This document shows positions 29,983 through 39,556 of a DNA stretch of 64,000 nt, piece after piece. This DNA is from Desulfoplanes formicivorans (GTDB lineage: Bacteria > Desulfobacterota > Desulfovibrionia > Desulfovibrionales > Desulfomicrobiaceae). The notes beneath the pieces were generated by a model. It did not search any database. It saw only the letters and a list, made by a program, of their open reading frames with translations, and had not been told where the DNA came from. Positions within the stretch are counted from its first letter, which is position 1, and the number at the start of each line of letters is the position of its first letter. Both the position numbers and the translations under genes were made by a program. The DNA is taken from assembly GCF_001748225.1 (NCBI RefSeq), contig NZ_BDFE01000008.1:62001-126000 (forward strand). The letters run 5' to 3'.

Positions 29983-31386
29983 CTATTCTTCCGGTAATTC
30001 CATTGCCCGTTTCATACGGGCCAGGGTCTGTTCCTTGCCCAGGGCTTCCATGGTTTCGAAAAGACCGGGGCTTACGGTTTTACCTGTCAGGGCCACTCGA
30101 ATGGGTTGAGCAATGGCCTTGAACTTGATGTTTTGATCCTCGAGGTACGCCGCGGCCACATTTTCCAGGGATTTCTGGTCAAAGGTGGGCAGGTTGGCAA
30201 ACCGGGCATGCAGGTTGCGCAGGTGCTCCCGGTGTTCGGGCTTGAGGAATTTTCTGACCGCTTTGGGATCGTATTCAATGGCCTGGGCATCCAGGATGAA
30301 GAACAGTGCCTGGTCGGCCATTTCCTGCATGGTTTTGGCCCGTGGCTGATACAAGGGGATGATGGTTTTCAAAAAGTCCTTGTCCAGATCGGCGTATCCC
30401 ATACGTTCAAAATGCCAGGCAAGGATATGGGCCAGCCGGTCAATATCCGCTTCCTTGATGTAATGGGCGTTGAGCCAATTAAGTTTGTCCATGTCGAACA
30501 CGGATGCGGACTTGCCCAGGTGATCCGTGGAAAAATGTTCAATAAGCTCTTCCCGTGAGAAAATTTCCTGATCGCCGTGGGACCAGCCCAGTCTGGCCAG
30601 GTAATTGATCATGGCTTCGGGCAGATACCCCATGTCCCTGTAGACCATGACCGAGGTGGCGCCATGACGCTTGGAGAGCTTTTTCTTGTCCGGGCCAAGG
30701 ATCATGGGCACGTGACCGAATTGGGGAACATCGAATCCCAGGGCCTTGTACAGGAGAACCTGTTTGGGGGTGTTGCTTTCGTGATCATCCCCCCGGATGA
30801 TGTGGGTCACCTTCATAAGGGCGTCGTCCACCACCACGGACATGTGGTAGATGGGGCTTCCGTCGGCTCTGCGAATGATGAAATCGTCCAGTTCCTGGTT
30901 GTCCACGGCCACGGACCCCTTGATGAGATCCTCGTAGATGGTTTTGCCGGTGAGAGGGGTTTTGAACCGGACCACTCTTCCCGGGCCGGGTCCCAGGCCC
31001 CGTTCCCGACAGGTTCCGTCATATTTGGGCTTTCTGCCTTCTTTGCGTGCCTTGGTGCGCATGGCCTCCACTTGTTCGGGAGTACACTGGCAATAATAGG
31101 CATGCCCGGTTTCCAGAAGCTGGTCCACGTATTTGTTGTAGATGTCCGTGCGTTCGCTCTGAAAATACGGCCCCTGGTCCCAGTCCATGCCCAGCCAGGT
31201 CATGCCTTCGAGAATGGCATTGGTCATTTCCTGGGTGGATCGGGCACGGTCCGTGTCCTCGATGCGCAGGACAAAGGTGCCTTGCTGTTGCCGGGCAAGC
31301 AGCCAGTTAAACAGGGCGGTACGTGCACCGCCGATATGCAAAAAGCCAGTGGGGCTCGGGGGAAAACGGGTTACTAGGGGTTGCAT
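29983..31386 (-). CDS. gltX: Glutamyl-tRNA synthetase
   Basis: 467 residues from the ATG giving MQPLVTRFPPSPTGFLHIGG, with GGAGA upstream. HIGH is HIGG in PSPTGFLHIGGART, KMSKS is KLSKRHG. Discriminating GluRS, class I. Full length. Confidence 0.98.
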   Translation of the reverse strand: MQPLVTRFPPSPTGFLHIGGARTALFNWLLARQQQGTFVLRIEDTDRARSTQEMTNAILEGMTWLGMDWDQGPYFQSERTDIYNKYVDQLLETGHAYYCQCTPEQVEAMRTKARKEGRKPKYDGTCRERGLGPGPGRVVRFKTPLTGKTIYEDLIKGSVAVDNQELDDFIIRRADGSPIYHMSVVVDDALMKVTHIIRGDDHESNTPKQVLLYKALGFDVPQFGHVPMILGPDKKKLSKRHGATSVMVYRDMGYLPEAMINYLARLGWSHGDQEIFSREELIEHFSTDHLGKSASVFDMDKLNWLNAHYIKEADIDRLAHILAWHFERMGYADLDKDFLKTIIPLYQPRAKTMQEMADQALFFILDAQAIEYDPKAVRKFLKPEHREHLRNLHARFANLPTFDQKSLENVAAAYLEDQNIKFKAIAQPIRVALTGKTVSPGLFETMEALGKEQTLARMKRAMELPEE

Positions 31387-31674
31387 GGTTGGGGTCTCCG
31401 GAATCCATAAGTAGATGGACGATGTTCGATACAAATAAAAATGCCGCTTGCAAGCGGGTTGTGATACCTGGTGCCGTCCCGGGCGTGATCCGGGTTTGTG
31501 CCTGGGCCATCAAGGGTCTTGGAAATGGATGCTCAAGACCGCCAAGTAGACGGTGTGTACCGACATGGGATGAAGCACCGGCCATGTGGGTACCGGTGCT
31601 GCTTCTGGCATGACACGGGGGATAGACGCCAGGGGGGTAACGCATTGCAGGAAGTTGTTCGTTCCGACAATGTG

Positions 31675-31902
31675 TTATGCGGATTCGACAGCCTTGATTT
31701 CGGGAATTTCCTTGAGCAGGAATTTTTCGATCCCCTGCTTGAGGGTCATCTGGGACATGGGGCAGCCCTTGCAGGCGCCCTGAAGGCGGACCTTGACCAC
31801 GCCGTCCTGGGTCAGTTCCACAAATTCCACATCTCCGCCATCGGCCTGCAGGGCAGGGCGGACCTGTTCCAGTGCCTGCTGTACTCTTTCCTTGAGTTCC
31901 AT
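31675..31902 (-). CDS. nfu: NifU C-terminal-domain (Nfu) iron-sulfur carrier
   Basis: 75 residues, only the Nfu domain: QALEQVRPALQADGGDVEFV and the cluster-binding CKGC in GACKGCPMSQMTL. Carries and delivers 4Fe-4S clusters. It follows the FTR-like subunit gene by about 60 bases, suggesting a role in maturing FeS enzymes, perhaps that one. The symbol is generic. Confidence 0.95.
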   Translation of the reverse strand: MELKERVQQALEQVRPALQADGGDVEFVELTQDGVVKVRLQGACKGCPMSQMTLKQGIEKFLLKEIPEIKAVESA

Positions 31903-31961
31903 GAGTTTGTCTCCTTGAATGGGTGAAGCACGTCCTTAAAGAGCGGATACGGACGTGTCAA

Positions 31962-32312
31962 TCAATCCTCGATGCCCAGTCCTGCGAGTACCCGTGCAGG
32001 GTCCCTGCGTTCGGGTACTGTTTCGTGGGGGATGGCTTCGTTGTTCCAGGCCTCGGACACGTACAAACCGCAAAAGCAGGCCCCGTATTCCTCCACATCC
32101 TTTGAACGGTATTCACACGGGCACAGGATGTCCTTGTCCTTGTGATAATCGCCCGAGGCCAGTCGGCACGGACAGGCCATGTAGCCGTAACGCTCCTTGT
32201 TCACCAGCAGGCTGTCAAGAAGGGCCATGACCATTTCCTTGTCCTTATTGAAAAAATAGCCCTTGGATTCCTGAAATTTCTTGAGCTGTTCGTAGAGTTG
32301 TTCCGCGTTCAT
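31962..32312 (-). CDS. Ferredoxin:thioredoxin reductase-like catalytic subunit
   Basis: 116 residues. Three paired-Cys motifs: CPC at 47-49, CPCEY at 64-66 and CFC at 79-81, the pattern of FTR beta chains, which use a 4Fe-4S cluster beside a redox disulfide to reduce thioredoxin-like proteins with ferredoxin electrons. The third motif is CFC instead of CHC, so the His that tunes the cluster in plant-type FTR is absent. No variable subunit is nearby. The ATG overlaps the stop of the glutaredoxin gene, so the likely partner is that protein. Confidence 0.9.
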   Translation of the reverse strand: MNAEQLYEQLKKFQESKGYFFNKDKEMVMALLDSLLVNKERYGYMACPCRLASGDYHKDKDILCPCEYRSKDVEEYGACFCGLYVSEAWNNEAIPHETVPERRDPARVLAGLGIED

Positions 32313-32560
32313 GCGTCAAGGGCCTCCTTGATTTCATCCTTTTTGTATCCCACAATGACCTTATCACCGATGCACAGGGTGGGAAAGGACAGGTTCGGAT
32401 TGAGCTTCTTGATCTCTTCGATAACCTTGACGCGTTCCTCTCCTTCCAATTTGTCCACATAACAGCAATCGTAGTCGGTATCGTTGTCGTCCAGGAATTG
32501 CCTGGTATTCTTGCAATGGATGCATGTGGACAGGGCATAGAGTTTGACATCATGTTTCAT
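32309..32560 (-). CDS. Glutaredoxin-family thiol protein
   Basis: 83 residues from the ATG giving MKHDVKLYALSTCIHCK, AGGAG upstream. Active site CIHC followed by the cis-Pro segment LSFPTLCIGD and the C-terminal GYKKDEIKEAL. An odd cysteine pair, DYDCCYVDK, sits in the middle. It overlaps the glycosyltransferase end by 11 bases and the FTR-like start by four, so glutaredoxin and FTR-like subunit are almost certainly made together; a ferredoxin to FTR to glutaredoxin chain is plausible. Confidence 0.92.
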   Translation of the reverse strand: MKHDVKLYALSTCIHCKNTRQFLDDNDTDYDCCYVDKLEGEERVKVIEEIKKLNPNLSFPTLCIGDKVIVGYKKDEIKEALDA

Positions 32561-33320
32561 GATCCGACTCCTGTTGCGGTTTGGGTTCGTCAATGCGGAT
32601 ATATTTATGGAAGGCATAAAAAAAGGCGTGCACTGCCAGGATGAATCCTGCCTTGCCATCAAGAAAGCCTCGTTTGATAATATACTGCTTGAGAAATTTG
32701 CCCACCCCATGGCTCATTCCCTTGGCCAGGGAGCCTGAAACTCCGCGTCGGGCCAGTTCATCTGCTGCCGTTTGGGTGTAGGAATTGATTTTGGCCAGAT
32801 GTTCGGCAAGGTTCCTGTAAGGGTAGTGGATAATGTCCCCGGACAGCGTTGCTGTTTCCCCTCGGGGATGGATTTCCTCGTGGGGCAGGGTGCCCAGGAT
32901 TTCCACGGCCTCGGGCCTGAACAGTCTGAGCAGGTGATCCGGGTACCATCCGCTATGCATGATGAACCGGTCGTAATAAAAGGATCGTCTGGACAGAAAG
33001 AATCCGGTGCACGCTCCGGGATGATCAAGTGTCTTTTGCACATTGGCCCGCAGCTCCGGGGAAAGGTATTCGTCCTGGTCCAGAGTGATCACCCACGGGG
33101 TCGTAACCTTGGTGAATCCGAATTGCAGCTGGGCGATCATGCCTTCAAAGGGATGAAAAACAATCTCGGCACCGGCTGCACGGGCAATGTCCCGGGTCCT
33201 GTCCGTACTCCCCGAGTCGATCACCAGTATATGGTCACAGAAATCCAGACTGGCAAGGGTTTTTTCCAGAAGTCGTTCGCCGTTGAAGGTGCAGATGAGT
33301 GCGGTTATTGGTTCGGACAT
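32550..33320 (-). CDS. Family 2 glycosyltransferase (WaaE/KdtX-like, LPS core)
   Basis: 256 residues. N-terminal GT-A nucleotide-sugar fold ITALICTFNGERLLEKTLASL, VIDSGSTDRTRDIA, and the DxD-type metal site LDQDEYLSP. The rest matches the WaaE/KdtX group that adds glucose to inner-core heptose. No membrane spans apart from a weak hydrophobic C-terminal stretch. Lies next to the amino-sugar cassette, fitting surface polysaccharide work. Confidence 0.9.
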   Translation of the reverse strand: MSEPITALICTFNGERLLEKTLASLDFCDHILVIDSGSTDRTRDIARAAGAEIVFHPFEGMIAQLQFGFTKVTTPWVITLDQDEYLSPELRANVQKTLDHPGACTGFFLSRRSFYYDRFIMHSGWYPDHLLRLFRPEAVEILGTLPHEEIHPRGETATLSGDIIHYPYRNLAEHLAKINSYTQTAADELARRGVSGSLAKGMSHGVGKFLKQYIIKRGFLDGKAGFILAVHAFFYAFHKYIRIDEPKPQQESDHET

Positions 33321-33407
33321 GGGTAGGTATGCAGGATGCGGGATAAAGTGTGCATGAAAATAATATTTTGACCATGATGCCGTAAGGGCTGTTCCCGGGT
33401 CGGAACA

Positions 33408-34553
33408 TCATGGCTGGTCAAAGGCGTTGATGCAGGTGATGACATGTTGGATTTCTTTCTGGGTGATGGTCGGTCCCATGGGCAGACTCAGGATTTCCCG
33501 GTGTATGGACTCGGTAATGGGCAGGGAGTGGGATGACCATGCTGCATACGCCTTTTGCAGGTGCGGGGGAATGGGGTAGTGAATCAGGGTCTGAATGTGG
33601 TTGTTTTCCAGATGGGCTCTCAGCGCGTCCCGGTGCTTTGTCCTGATGGTAAAAAGATGGAATACATGGGAATCATCTCCCGTGTCCATGGGCAGGTTGA
33701 TCCCGGGATGGGAAATGCCCTGCATATAGGCCCGGGCTGCCATGCGTCGTTTTTGTGTGTCCTCGTCCAGGTGGGCGAGTTTGACCCGAAGCAGGGCTGC
33801 CTGCATTTCGTCCAGCCGGGAATTGATTCCGGCAACCTCGTTGATGTATTTTTTGTGCGAGCCGTAATTGCCCAGCGCCCGGACCATGGCGGCCAGGGCT
33901 GGATCATTTGTTGTCACGGCCCCTGCATCACCCAGGGCACCCAGGTTTTTGCCCGGATAGAAGCTGAATCCTGCAGCATCGCCGAAACTTCCGGCCCGTT
34001 GTCCGTTGCGGCAGGCGCCGTGGGCCTGGGCCGCATCTTCAATGACCTTGAGCTGGTAGGTGGCAGCGATGGCGTTGATGGCCTCCATGGGAGCTAGACG
34101 GCCATAGAGATGCACGGGCATGATTCCCTTGATCCGATCGATGGGAAATGTCTCTGATGTTCCAGGAATGCAGCCTGATTCAAGGAAGTTCCTGGCCGAT
34201 TGGGGATCCAGATTGCAGGTTGCCGGGTCCGGTTCCACCAGAATGGGAGTCAGACGGTTTTCCGTAATGGCCAGGATGGTGGCAATATAGGTGTTGGCCG
34301 GAACGATGATTCCGTCTCCCTCGTTCATGACGCCCATTTCCATGTAGGCCCGCAGAATGAGAGTCAGGGCGTCCAGGCCGTTCCCAACACCAATGGCATG
34401 GGAAACTCCGCAAAAGGCGGCAAATTCGTTTTCAAAGGCCTGGACTTCCCGGCCCTGGATGTACCAACCCGAATCAATGACGCGGGTTGCGGCGGCTATA
34501 AGTTCGTCACGATAGACCTGGTTGACGGATGCAAGGTCGAGGAAAGGAATCAT
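33408..34553 (-). CDS. DegT/DnrJ/EryC1 sugar aminotransferase (FdtB/QdtB-like)
   Basis: 381 residues, PLP-dependent. Internal aldimine Lys in [16 protein letters not shown]; substrate motifs [16 protein letters not shown] and [11 protein letters not shown]. With the two cupin ketoisomerases directly upstream (four-base overlap), it most likely converts dTDP-3-keto-6-deoxyhexose to a 3-amino-3,6-dideoxy sugar (Fuc3N or Qui3N). The acetyltransferase and dTDP-glucose genes of that pathway are not in the window. Confidence 0.93.
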   Translation of the reverse strand: MIPFLDLASVNQVYRDELIAAATRVIDSGWYIQGREVQAFENEFAAFCGVSHAIGVGNGLDALTLILRAYMEMGVMNEGDGIIVPANTYIATILAITENRLTPILVEPDPATCNLDPQSARNFLESGCIPGTSETFPIDRIKGIMPVHLYGRLAPMEAINAIAATYQLKVIEDAAQAHGACRNGQRAGSFGDAAGFSFYPGKNLGALGDAGAVTTNDPALAAMVRALGNYGSHKKYINEVAGINSRLDEMQAALLRVKLAHLDEDTQKRRMAARAYMQGISHPGINLPMDTGDDSHVFHLFTIRTKHRDALRAHLENNHIQTLIHYPIPPHLQKAYAAWSSHSLPITESIHREILSLPMGPTITQKEIQHVITCINAFDQP

Positions 34554-34969
34554 GATTGTGCCTGTTTGCGTTTCAGAAAGGTCTCGTAATTGCGCACATA
34601 TTCGTGCTCATCATAGGGAAGGGAGGCCAGAACCAGACAGATGGCTCCCGAGGAAAAATGGATCAGTTCCCGCCAGATCATCCGGGGGACGTAGAGCCCG
34701 TAATAGGCCCGCTCCAGGCGGACCGTTTTCTTGCGTGTGCCGTCATCCAGAATCACGTCAAAGGCTCCCATGACGCAAACGATGAGCTGTTGTAGCTGCT
34801 TGTGGGCATGTCCGCCCCGGTTCATGCCCCCGGGCACATCGTACAGGTAATAGGTCCTGGCGATGTCAAAGGGGATGTGGACCTGATTGTAGATGGGAGT
34901 AAGCGATCCCCTGGTGTCATAGAACCGGTCCAGCTTGATCAGTTTGCAATCATCAATGGTCGTGCTCAT
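34550..34969 (-). CDS. dTDP-4-keto-6-deoxyhexose 3,4-ketoisomerase-like cupin (copy A)
   Basis: 139 residues, FdtA/QdtA/WxcM-like cupin. The active-site strand is [11 protein letters not shown], with the His pair used in isomerisation; then FDVILDDG and [14 protein letters not shown]. Overlaps the aminotransferase downstream (ATGA) and copy B upstream. About half identical to copy B by eye over the C-terminal 60 residues. Confidence 0.9.
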   Translation of the reverse strand: MSTTIDDCKLIKLDRFYDTRGSLTPIYNQVHIPFDIARTYYLYDVPGGMNRGGHAHKQLQQLIVCVMGAFDVILDDGTRKKTVRLERAYYGLYVPRMIWRELIHFSSGAICLVLASLPYDEHEYVRNYETFLKRKQAQS

Positions 34970-35400
34970 GATCCGGTCCTGTTGAGGGTCTTGAATTTTT
35001 CAAAGTCGCGAATGTAATCCTTCTGGTCATAAGGATGGGAGGCCAGGATAAGGGCGACCGCATTGGTGGAAAAGTTCTGCATTCTGCGCCAGATCATGCT
35101 CGGGATGTAGAGCCCGTAATAGGCCCTGTTCAGACTGACGGTCTTCTGGGTCGAGCCGTCATGAAGATAGACATCAAAACTGCCGGACAAGGCAATGATG
35201 CACTCCTGCTGATTTTTGTAAGCGTGTCCCCCGCGTTTGCCGCCGCCCGGGACATCGTAGATCCAGTAGGCTCGGCTGATGGCAAAGGGAATGTGATGTT
35301 CCTGTTCCACAAAGGTCAGGTTTCCCCTGGGATCGGTGATTTTGGGGAAGGTGAGGATGCTGACGTCGTGGATGGTCCGTATGGGGATGCTTGGTCGCAT
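34966..35400 (-). CDS. dTDP-4-keto-6-deoxyhexose 3,4-ketoisomerase-like cupin (copy B)
   Basis: 144 residues, paralogue of copy A. The active-site strand reads RGGHAYKNQQE: the second His of the HAH motif is Tyr. YYGLYIPSMIWRRM and FDVYLHDG are conserved. First gene of the three-gene amino-sugar cassette; its stop overlaps the start of copy A by four bases. It may give a different product (galacto versus gluco), form a heteromer with copy A, or be inactive. Confidence 0.88.
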   Translation of the reverse strand: MRPSIPIRTIHDVSILTFPKITDPRGNLTFVEQEHHIPFAISRAYWIYDVPGGGKRGGHAYKNQQECIIALSGSFDVYLHDGSTQKTVSLNRAYYGLYIPSMIWRRMQNFSTNAVALILASHPYDQKDYIRDFEKFKTLNRTGS

Positions 35401-35585
35401 TGCGTCTCATGGGTCATGATGGATACGAGGAGGCCGACCGGAAAGAGGTCATCCGAAAAACACCTCTTGGCGCATGACCATACGCCATTTGAAAATGCAG
35501 GGTATGTTGCTGGTTTGTTCGTGAGCCACACTGGACCGTTTTTGGGATGGTCACACGTACAAACCGGCTTTTGTCGTGTTGTATC

Positions 35586-36215
35586 TCAGAGCATGGCGTC
35601 AATGGCTTCCTTGATGGCGTCAAAGGTTGCTTCCACAGAGCCGGTGGCGTCAATGACCACGAATCGTTCCCGGTTGAGGGCTGCCCATGTGAGATAGCCT
35701 TCGCGAACCCGGGAATGGAAAGCCAGACTTTCGGCTTCGAATCGGCCTTCTGTTGCATGCTTGTTTTCCTGGATATTACGGGTCAGGGCGCGTTTGAGGC
35801 CGATTTCCGGGTCAAGATCCAGAAGCAGGGTCAGATCGGGCCAGGTGGCGTCCACGGCCACTTCGTTCAGCTGGTGGAGCAGTTTGGGATCAAGCCCGCG
35901 TCCGTATCCCTGGTAGACAACCGTGGAATCGGCAAACCGGTCGCATAGCACCACCTCACCCCGTTCAAGGGCGGGGCGGATCACCGATGACACATGTTGG
36001 GACCTGTCAGCCAGGTAGAGAAACAATTCCGTCAACCCGGTAATGTCACTGTTCTTGGGGTCCAGGAGGATCTGGCGCAGGGTCGTTCCCAGGGTCGATC
36101 CTCCGGGTTCCAGGGTGGAGGTGACTGTCATGCCCTTGGCCTGGAGATAGTCACGGATCATCCTGCTTTGGGTCGACTTGCCGCAGCCTTCTATACCTTC
36201 AAGGGTAATGAACAT
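35586..36215 (-). CDS. tmk: Thymidylate kinase
   Basis: 209 residues. P-loop [11 protein letters not shown], the DR-type motif LCDRFADST and the lid region [17 protein letters not shown]. dTMP to dTDP. Its ATG lies inside the end of the upstream HD-exonuclease gene (25-base overlap). Confidence 0.98.
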   Translation of the reverse strand: MFITLEGIEGCGKSTQSRMIRDYLQAKGMTVTSTLEPGGSTLGTTLRQILLDPKNSDITGLTELFLYLADRSQHVSSVIRPALERGEVVLCDRFADSTVVYQGYGRGLDPKLLHQLNEVAVDATWPDLTLLLDLDPEIGLKRALTRNIQENKHATEGRFEAESLAFHSRVREGYLTWAALNRERFVVIDATGSVEATFDAIKEAIDAML

Positions 36216-37213
36216 TGGTCTTCCTTTGTTTTGGGACCCTTGCGAGTCGTTTTTTCCGGTTGCGGGGTTCTGACCGGGACATAAAGATCGCGTTCCAGAC
36301 TGCGTTGGTATCCCGACCAGTTGTTGGTGTCGGTCTGTTCCAGGGCATGGTCCATGGTGTTCATCTTGGCATCCAGATTGTCGGCCATATGCAGGACCAT
36401 GGCCTCGTGGGTCATGGGCAGTTTGGGAGATCCGTACTCATACTGGCCGTGGTGGCTCAGGATGAGGTGTTTGAAATGAAGGATCAATCCCTCGTCAAGA
36501 TCGGATTTGTTCAAAAACGGAGCAAGAACTTCCAGACCCAGGTGGATGTGACCCAGAAGTTTGCCCGGTGATGTGTATTCCCGGGAAATGCCGTGGCTGA
36601 TTTCATAAGCCTTGCCCAGGTCATGGAAGACGGCCGCCACCAGGAGAATGTCCCGATCCAGAGACGGGTAGAGATCGCTCATGGCCCGGCATGCCTTGAG
36701 CACACCAAGGGTATGCTCCAGAAGTCCACCAAGGTACGCATGGTGGATGGTTTTCCCGCCGGGTGCGGTCAGAAAGGCTTGGCGAATGGCCTGATCCTTG
36801 AGAATCTTCCTGTACAATTTTTTCCACGCCGGATGGACAACTTCCGTATGGAGGATGGTTTCGATTTCCTCGAGAATCTCGTGGGGAGGCGTGGTAGAGC
36901 AGGGCACAAATGCTGACCGGTCGATTTCGAGAGGATCAAGAACCTCCAGGGTTTTGATGTTCGCCTGGAGCTGATCCTTGAAGGTGCTGACCCTGCCCTG
37001 GACGCGTACAAATTGTTCGGCGGTCAGGCCTTCGTAATTCTGACTGGCAGGGAACCATATTTTGGCTTCCATGGTGCCGGATTTGTCCTGCAGGGTTAGT
37101 TGCCAGTAGGGGCCGTTCTTGGCCTGGTTCATTCGAGCCGCCGCCAGAGCGAAAATATCGTCAAATGACGTCTGGTCCTGGAGATCGCTGATATAGGTTT
37201 TCTTTTCCATCAT
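36191..37213 (-). CDS. YhaM-like OB-fold/HD 3'-5' exoribonuclease
   Basis: 340 residues from the first of two adjacent ATGs; no strong ribosome site. N-terminal OB fold ([19 protein letters not shown]) then an HD domain with the metal ligands [28 protein letters not shown] and [14 protein letters not shown]. This matches the YhaM/CBF1 family of 3'-5' exonucleases. Overlaps tmk by 25 bases. Confidence 0.9.
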   Translation of the reverse strand: MMEKKTYISDLQDQTSFDDIFALAAARMNQAKNGPYWQLTLQDKSGTMEAKIWFPASQNYEGLTAEQFVRVQGRVSTFKDQLQANIKTLEVLDPLEIDRSAFVPCSTTPPHEILEEIETILHTEVVHPAWKKLYRKILKDQAIRQAFLTAPGGKTIHHAYLGGLLEHTLGVLKACRAMSDLYPSLDRDILLVAAVFHDLGKAYEISHGISREYTSPGKLLGHIHLGLEVLAPFLNKSDLDEGLILHFKHLILSHHGQYEYGSPKLPMTHEAMVLHMADNLDAKMNTMDHALEQTDTNNWSGYQRSLERDLYVPVRTPQPEKTTRKGPKTKEDQCSLPLKV

Positions 37214-37428
37214 CGATATTGCCAAGGCACAGGGGTTTGGGTATGTGCCCGGCGTATGTGCCTTTTCACCGGAACACGGATTTGTCCGTATACGGCTTCA
37301 CGCCGGGCAAGTCCAGCATGGGGACACGGGATAAGGGGCGGGCATGCGCGAAGCTGTATGTCTGATGCACAGGTTGGAAGTTCCGGGCCACCCGGTCCTG
37401 TTTGTTTTTTCCATCACAGAGACGTTTT

Positions 37429-38235
37429 ATGCATATTTTATTGACCAACGACGACGGCATCAGAAGCCCGGGTTTGCGGGCCCTGTATGCGGCCATGATC
37501 CGGGACGGCCACCGGGTTTCCGTGGTGGCTCCCATGACCGAACAGAGCGCCGTGGGGCATTCGGTGACCTTTTTTTCTCCTCTTCGGGTCAAGGAGGTTG
37601 TGGAACCGGAATTTACAGGCCTGGGCGTTTTTGGCACTCCTGTGGATTGTGTCAAACTGGCTTTGACCACCCTGCTGGACACACCTCCTGATCTGATCCT
37701 TTCGGGCATCAATAACGGGGCCAACGTGGGCGTGGATGTCCTGTATTCGGGCACGGTTTCCGCGGCAACCGAAGGGGCCCTGGCCGGATTGCCAGCCCTG
37801 GCCGTGTCCATAGATGATTTTTCTCCCCGGGATCTTTCGGCCCATGCCGCATTTGTGAGGAAATTCCTCGCCGGCAATCAGTGGAAACGCGTTCCTCCCA
37901 AATGCGTTTTGAACCTGAATTTCCCGGCCATTGATCTGGCCGACTCCCCGGGTCTTCGGGTCTGTTCCCAAACCGTGGCCGTGTATCGGGACGGGTATGA
38001 CGTCCGTAATGATCCCAGGGGACGGCCTTATTACTGGCTGACCGGGGAAATTCCGCCCGAGGAGGTGGCACCGGGAACGGACCGTGATCTGTTGAGCCGG
38101 GGGTATGTGACATTGACCCCCTTGAGCTTTGATCTTACCAACTGGGAGTTTTTGGAAACCCTTGAAACCATGCTTGCTGATGAAGACGAAACCTTCAGCA
38201 GCAAGCGTCTCCATTCCAATCAATCGAAATCATGA
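37429..38235 (+). CDS. surE: 5'/3'-nucleotidase SurE
   Basis: 268 residues. MHILLTNDDGIRSPGL carries the metal-binding Asp pair; SAVGHSVTFFSPL and SGINNGANVGVDVLYSGTVSAATEG are family signatures. Survival-type nucleotidase, divergent from the YhaM-like gene. Confidence 0.97.
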   Translation: MHILLTNDDGIRSPGLRALYAAMIRDGHRVSVVAPMTEQSAVGHSVTFFSPLRVKEVVEPEFTGLGVFGTPVDCVKLALTTLLDTPPDLILSGINNGANVGVDVLYSGTVSAATEGALAGLPALAVSIDDFSPRDLSAHAAFVRKFLAGNQWKRVPPKCVLNLNFPAIDLADSPGLRVCSQTVAVYRDGYDVRNDPRGRPYYWLTGEIPPEEVAPGTDRDLLSRGYVTLTPLSFDLTNWEFLETLETMLADEDETFSSKRLHSNQSKS

Positions 38236-38368
38236 TGTTTTGGTGCGAAGAGCGCGTCCCTTGAGGCTGCCCTTTGCACATTGATCGTTTGTACGCAACG
38301 AATGCCCGCATGCTCCGCGGGCAGACAAGGTTTGATCCGTTCAACTCGATATCTTCAAGGAGGAATAC

Positions 38369-39298
38369 ATGCCCCTGACAACACCCAAGAACATGTTTGA
38401 TCGTGCTTATAAGGAAGGGTTTGCTGTTGGCGCTTTCAACGTCAACAACATGGAAATCATCCAGGGCATCATGGCGGCCTGTGACGAGGAAAGGTCTCCG
38501 CTCATTCTTCAGGTTTCCGCAGGTGCCAAAAAATACGCCGGGCTCGTGTACATCCGCAAGCTGGTCGAGGCGGCTGTTGCGGACAAGGATCTGCCCGTGG
38601 TGCTCCATCTGGACCATGGCGCCAATTATGAAATCTGCAAGGAAGTCATTGATGCCGGATTTTCTTCGGTCATGATCGATGGTTCCCATCTGCCCTTTGA
38701 GGAAAATATCGCCGAGACCAAAAAGGTGGTCGAATACGCCCATGACAAGGGTGTCTGGGTCGAGGCTGAGCTGGGTCGTCTGGCCGGAATGGAAGAGCAC
38801 GTGTATTCGGAGAAATCCATCTACACCGATCCGGATGAGGCCGTGGAGTTTGTGGAGCGTACCGGATGCGATTCCCTGGCCATTGCCATCGGTACCAGCC
38901 ACGGGGCGTACAAGTTCAAGATGGACGCCGAGCCCGAACTTGATTTCGAACGACTGGATACCATTGCCTCCCGCATGCCCGGCTATCCCATTGTTCTTCA
39001 CGGTGCGTCCTCGGTTCCCCAGGAATTTGTCACGGAATGCAACGCCTACGGTGGCCAGGTGGAAGGCGCCAAGGGGGTTCCCGAAGCCCTGTTGCGCAAG
39101 GCCGCATCCAAGGCCGTGTGCAAGATCAATATTGATACGGATATTCGCTTGGCCATGACCGCCGCCATCCGTAAGTCGCTTGCGGATAATCCCACCAATT
39201 TCGACCCCAGAAAATACCTTGGTCCGGCACGAGAGGCGGTCAAGAATATGGTCGCTCACAAGATCAGGCACGTGCTCGGGTCCTCCAACAAAATCTAG
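38369..39298 (+). CDS. fba: Class II fructose-bisphosphate aldolase
   Basis: 309 residues with AAGGAGG before the ATG. Zinc ligands include the His in LHLDHGANYE, the Glu in VEAELGRLAGMEEH and the His in IVLHGASSVP; NIDTDIRLAMTAA closes the phosphate site. Glycolysis/gluconeogenesis. Confidence 0.97.
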   Translation: MPLTTPKNMFDRAYKEGFAVGAFNVNNMEIIQGIMAACDEERSPLILQVSAGAKKYAGLVYIRKLVEAAVADKDLPVVLHLDHGANYEICKEVIDAGFSSVMIDGSHLPFEENIAETKKVVEYAHDKGVWVEAELGRLAGMEEHVYSEKSIYTDPDEAVEFVERTGCDSLAIAIGTSHGAYKFKMDAEPELDFERLDTIASRMPGYPIVLHGASSVPQEFVTECNAYGGQVEGAKGVPEALLRKAASKAVCKINIDTDIRLAMTAAIRKSLADNPTNFDPRKYLGPAREAVKNMVAHKIRHVLGSSNKI

Positions 39299-39341
39299 TT
39301 CCGCCGGTTCGGCACGGACTTCCGGTTGTCGGGAGCCAAAA

Positions 39342-39387
39342 TGGCCCACACGCCTGTCTGGAGTATTTGGGGAAGGTGTGTGGGCCA
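39342..39387. repeat. Hairpin downstream of fba
   Basis: TGGCCCACAC (39342-39351) and GTGTGGGCCA (39378-39387), the stem extending to 13 pairs with one G-T. Only 43 bases after the fba stop, no T tract. Possible terminator of fba or leader element of the following ABC genes. Confidence 0.35.
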
Positions 39388-39556
39388 CGTGTTCTGGGTG
39401 GTGTCGTCATGCAATGTATGCTCAAAGACACCACCTGGACGCAATGGGCCGACATCGCCTTGTTGCAAGTCGCATCGAAAACCTCTATTCCTTCATCCAT
39501 CCTGTTTTTTCTGCCTGTATTCTTGAGCCTGCATTCCGGCATTCGGGTCAAACGTC

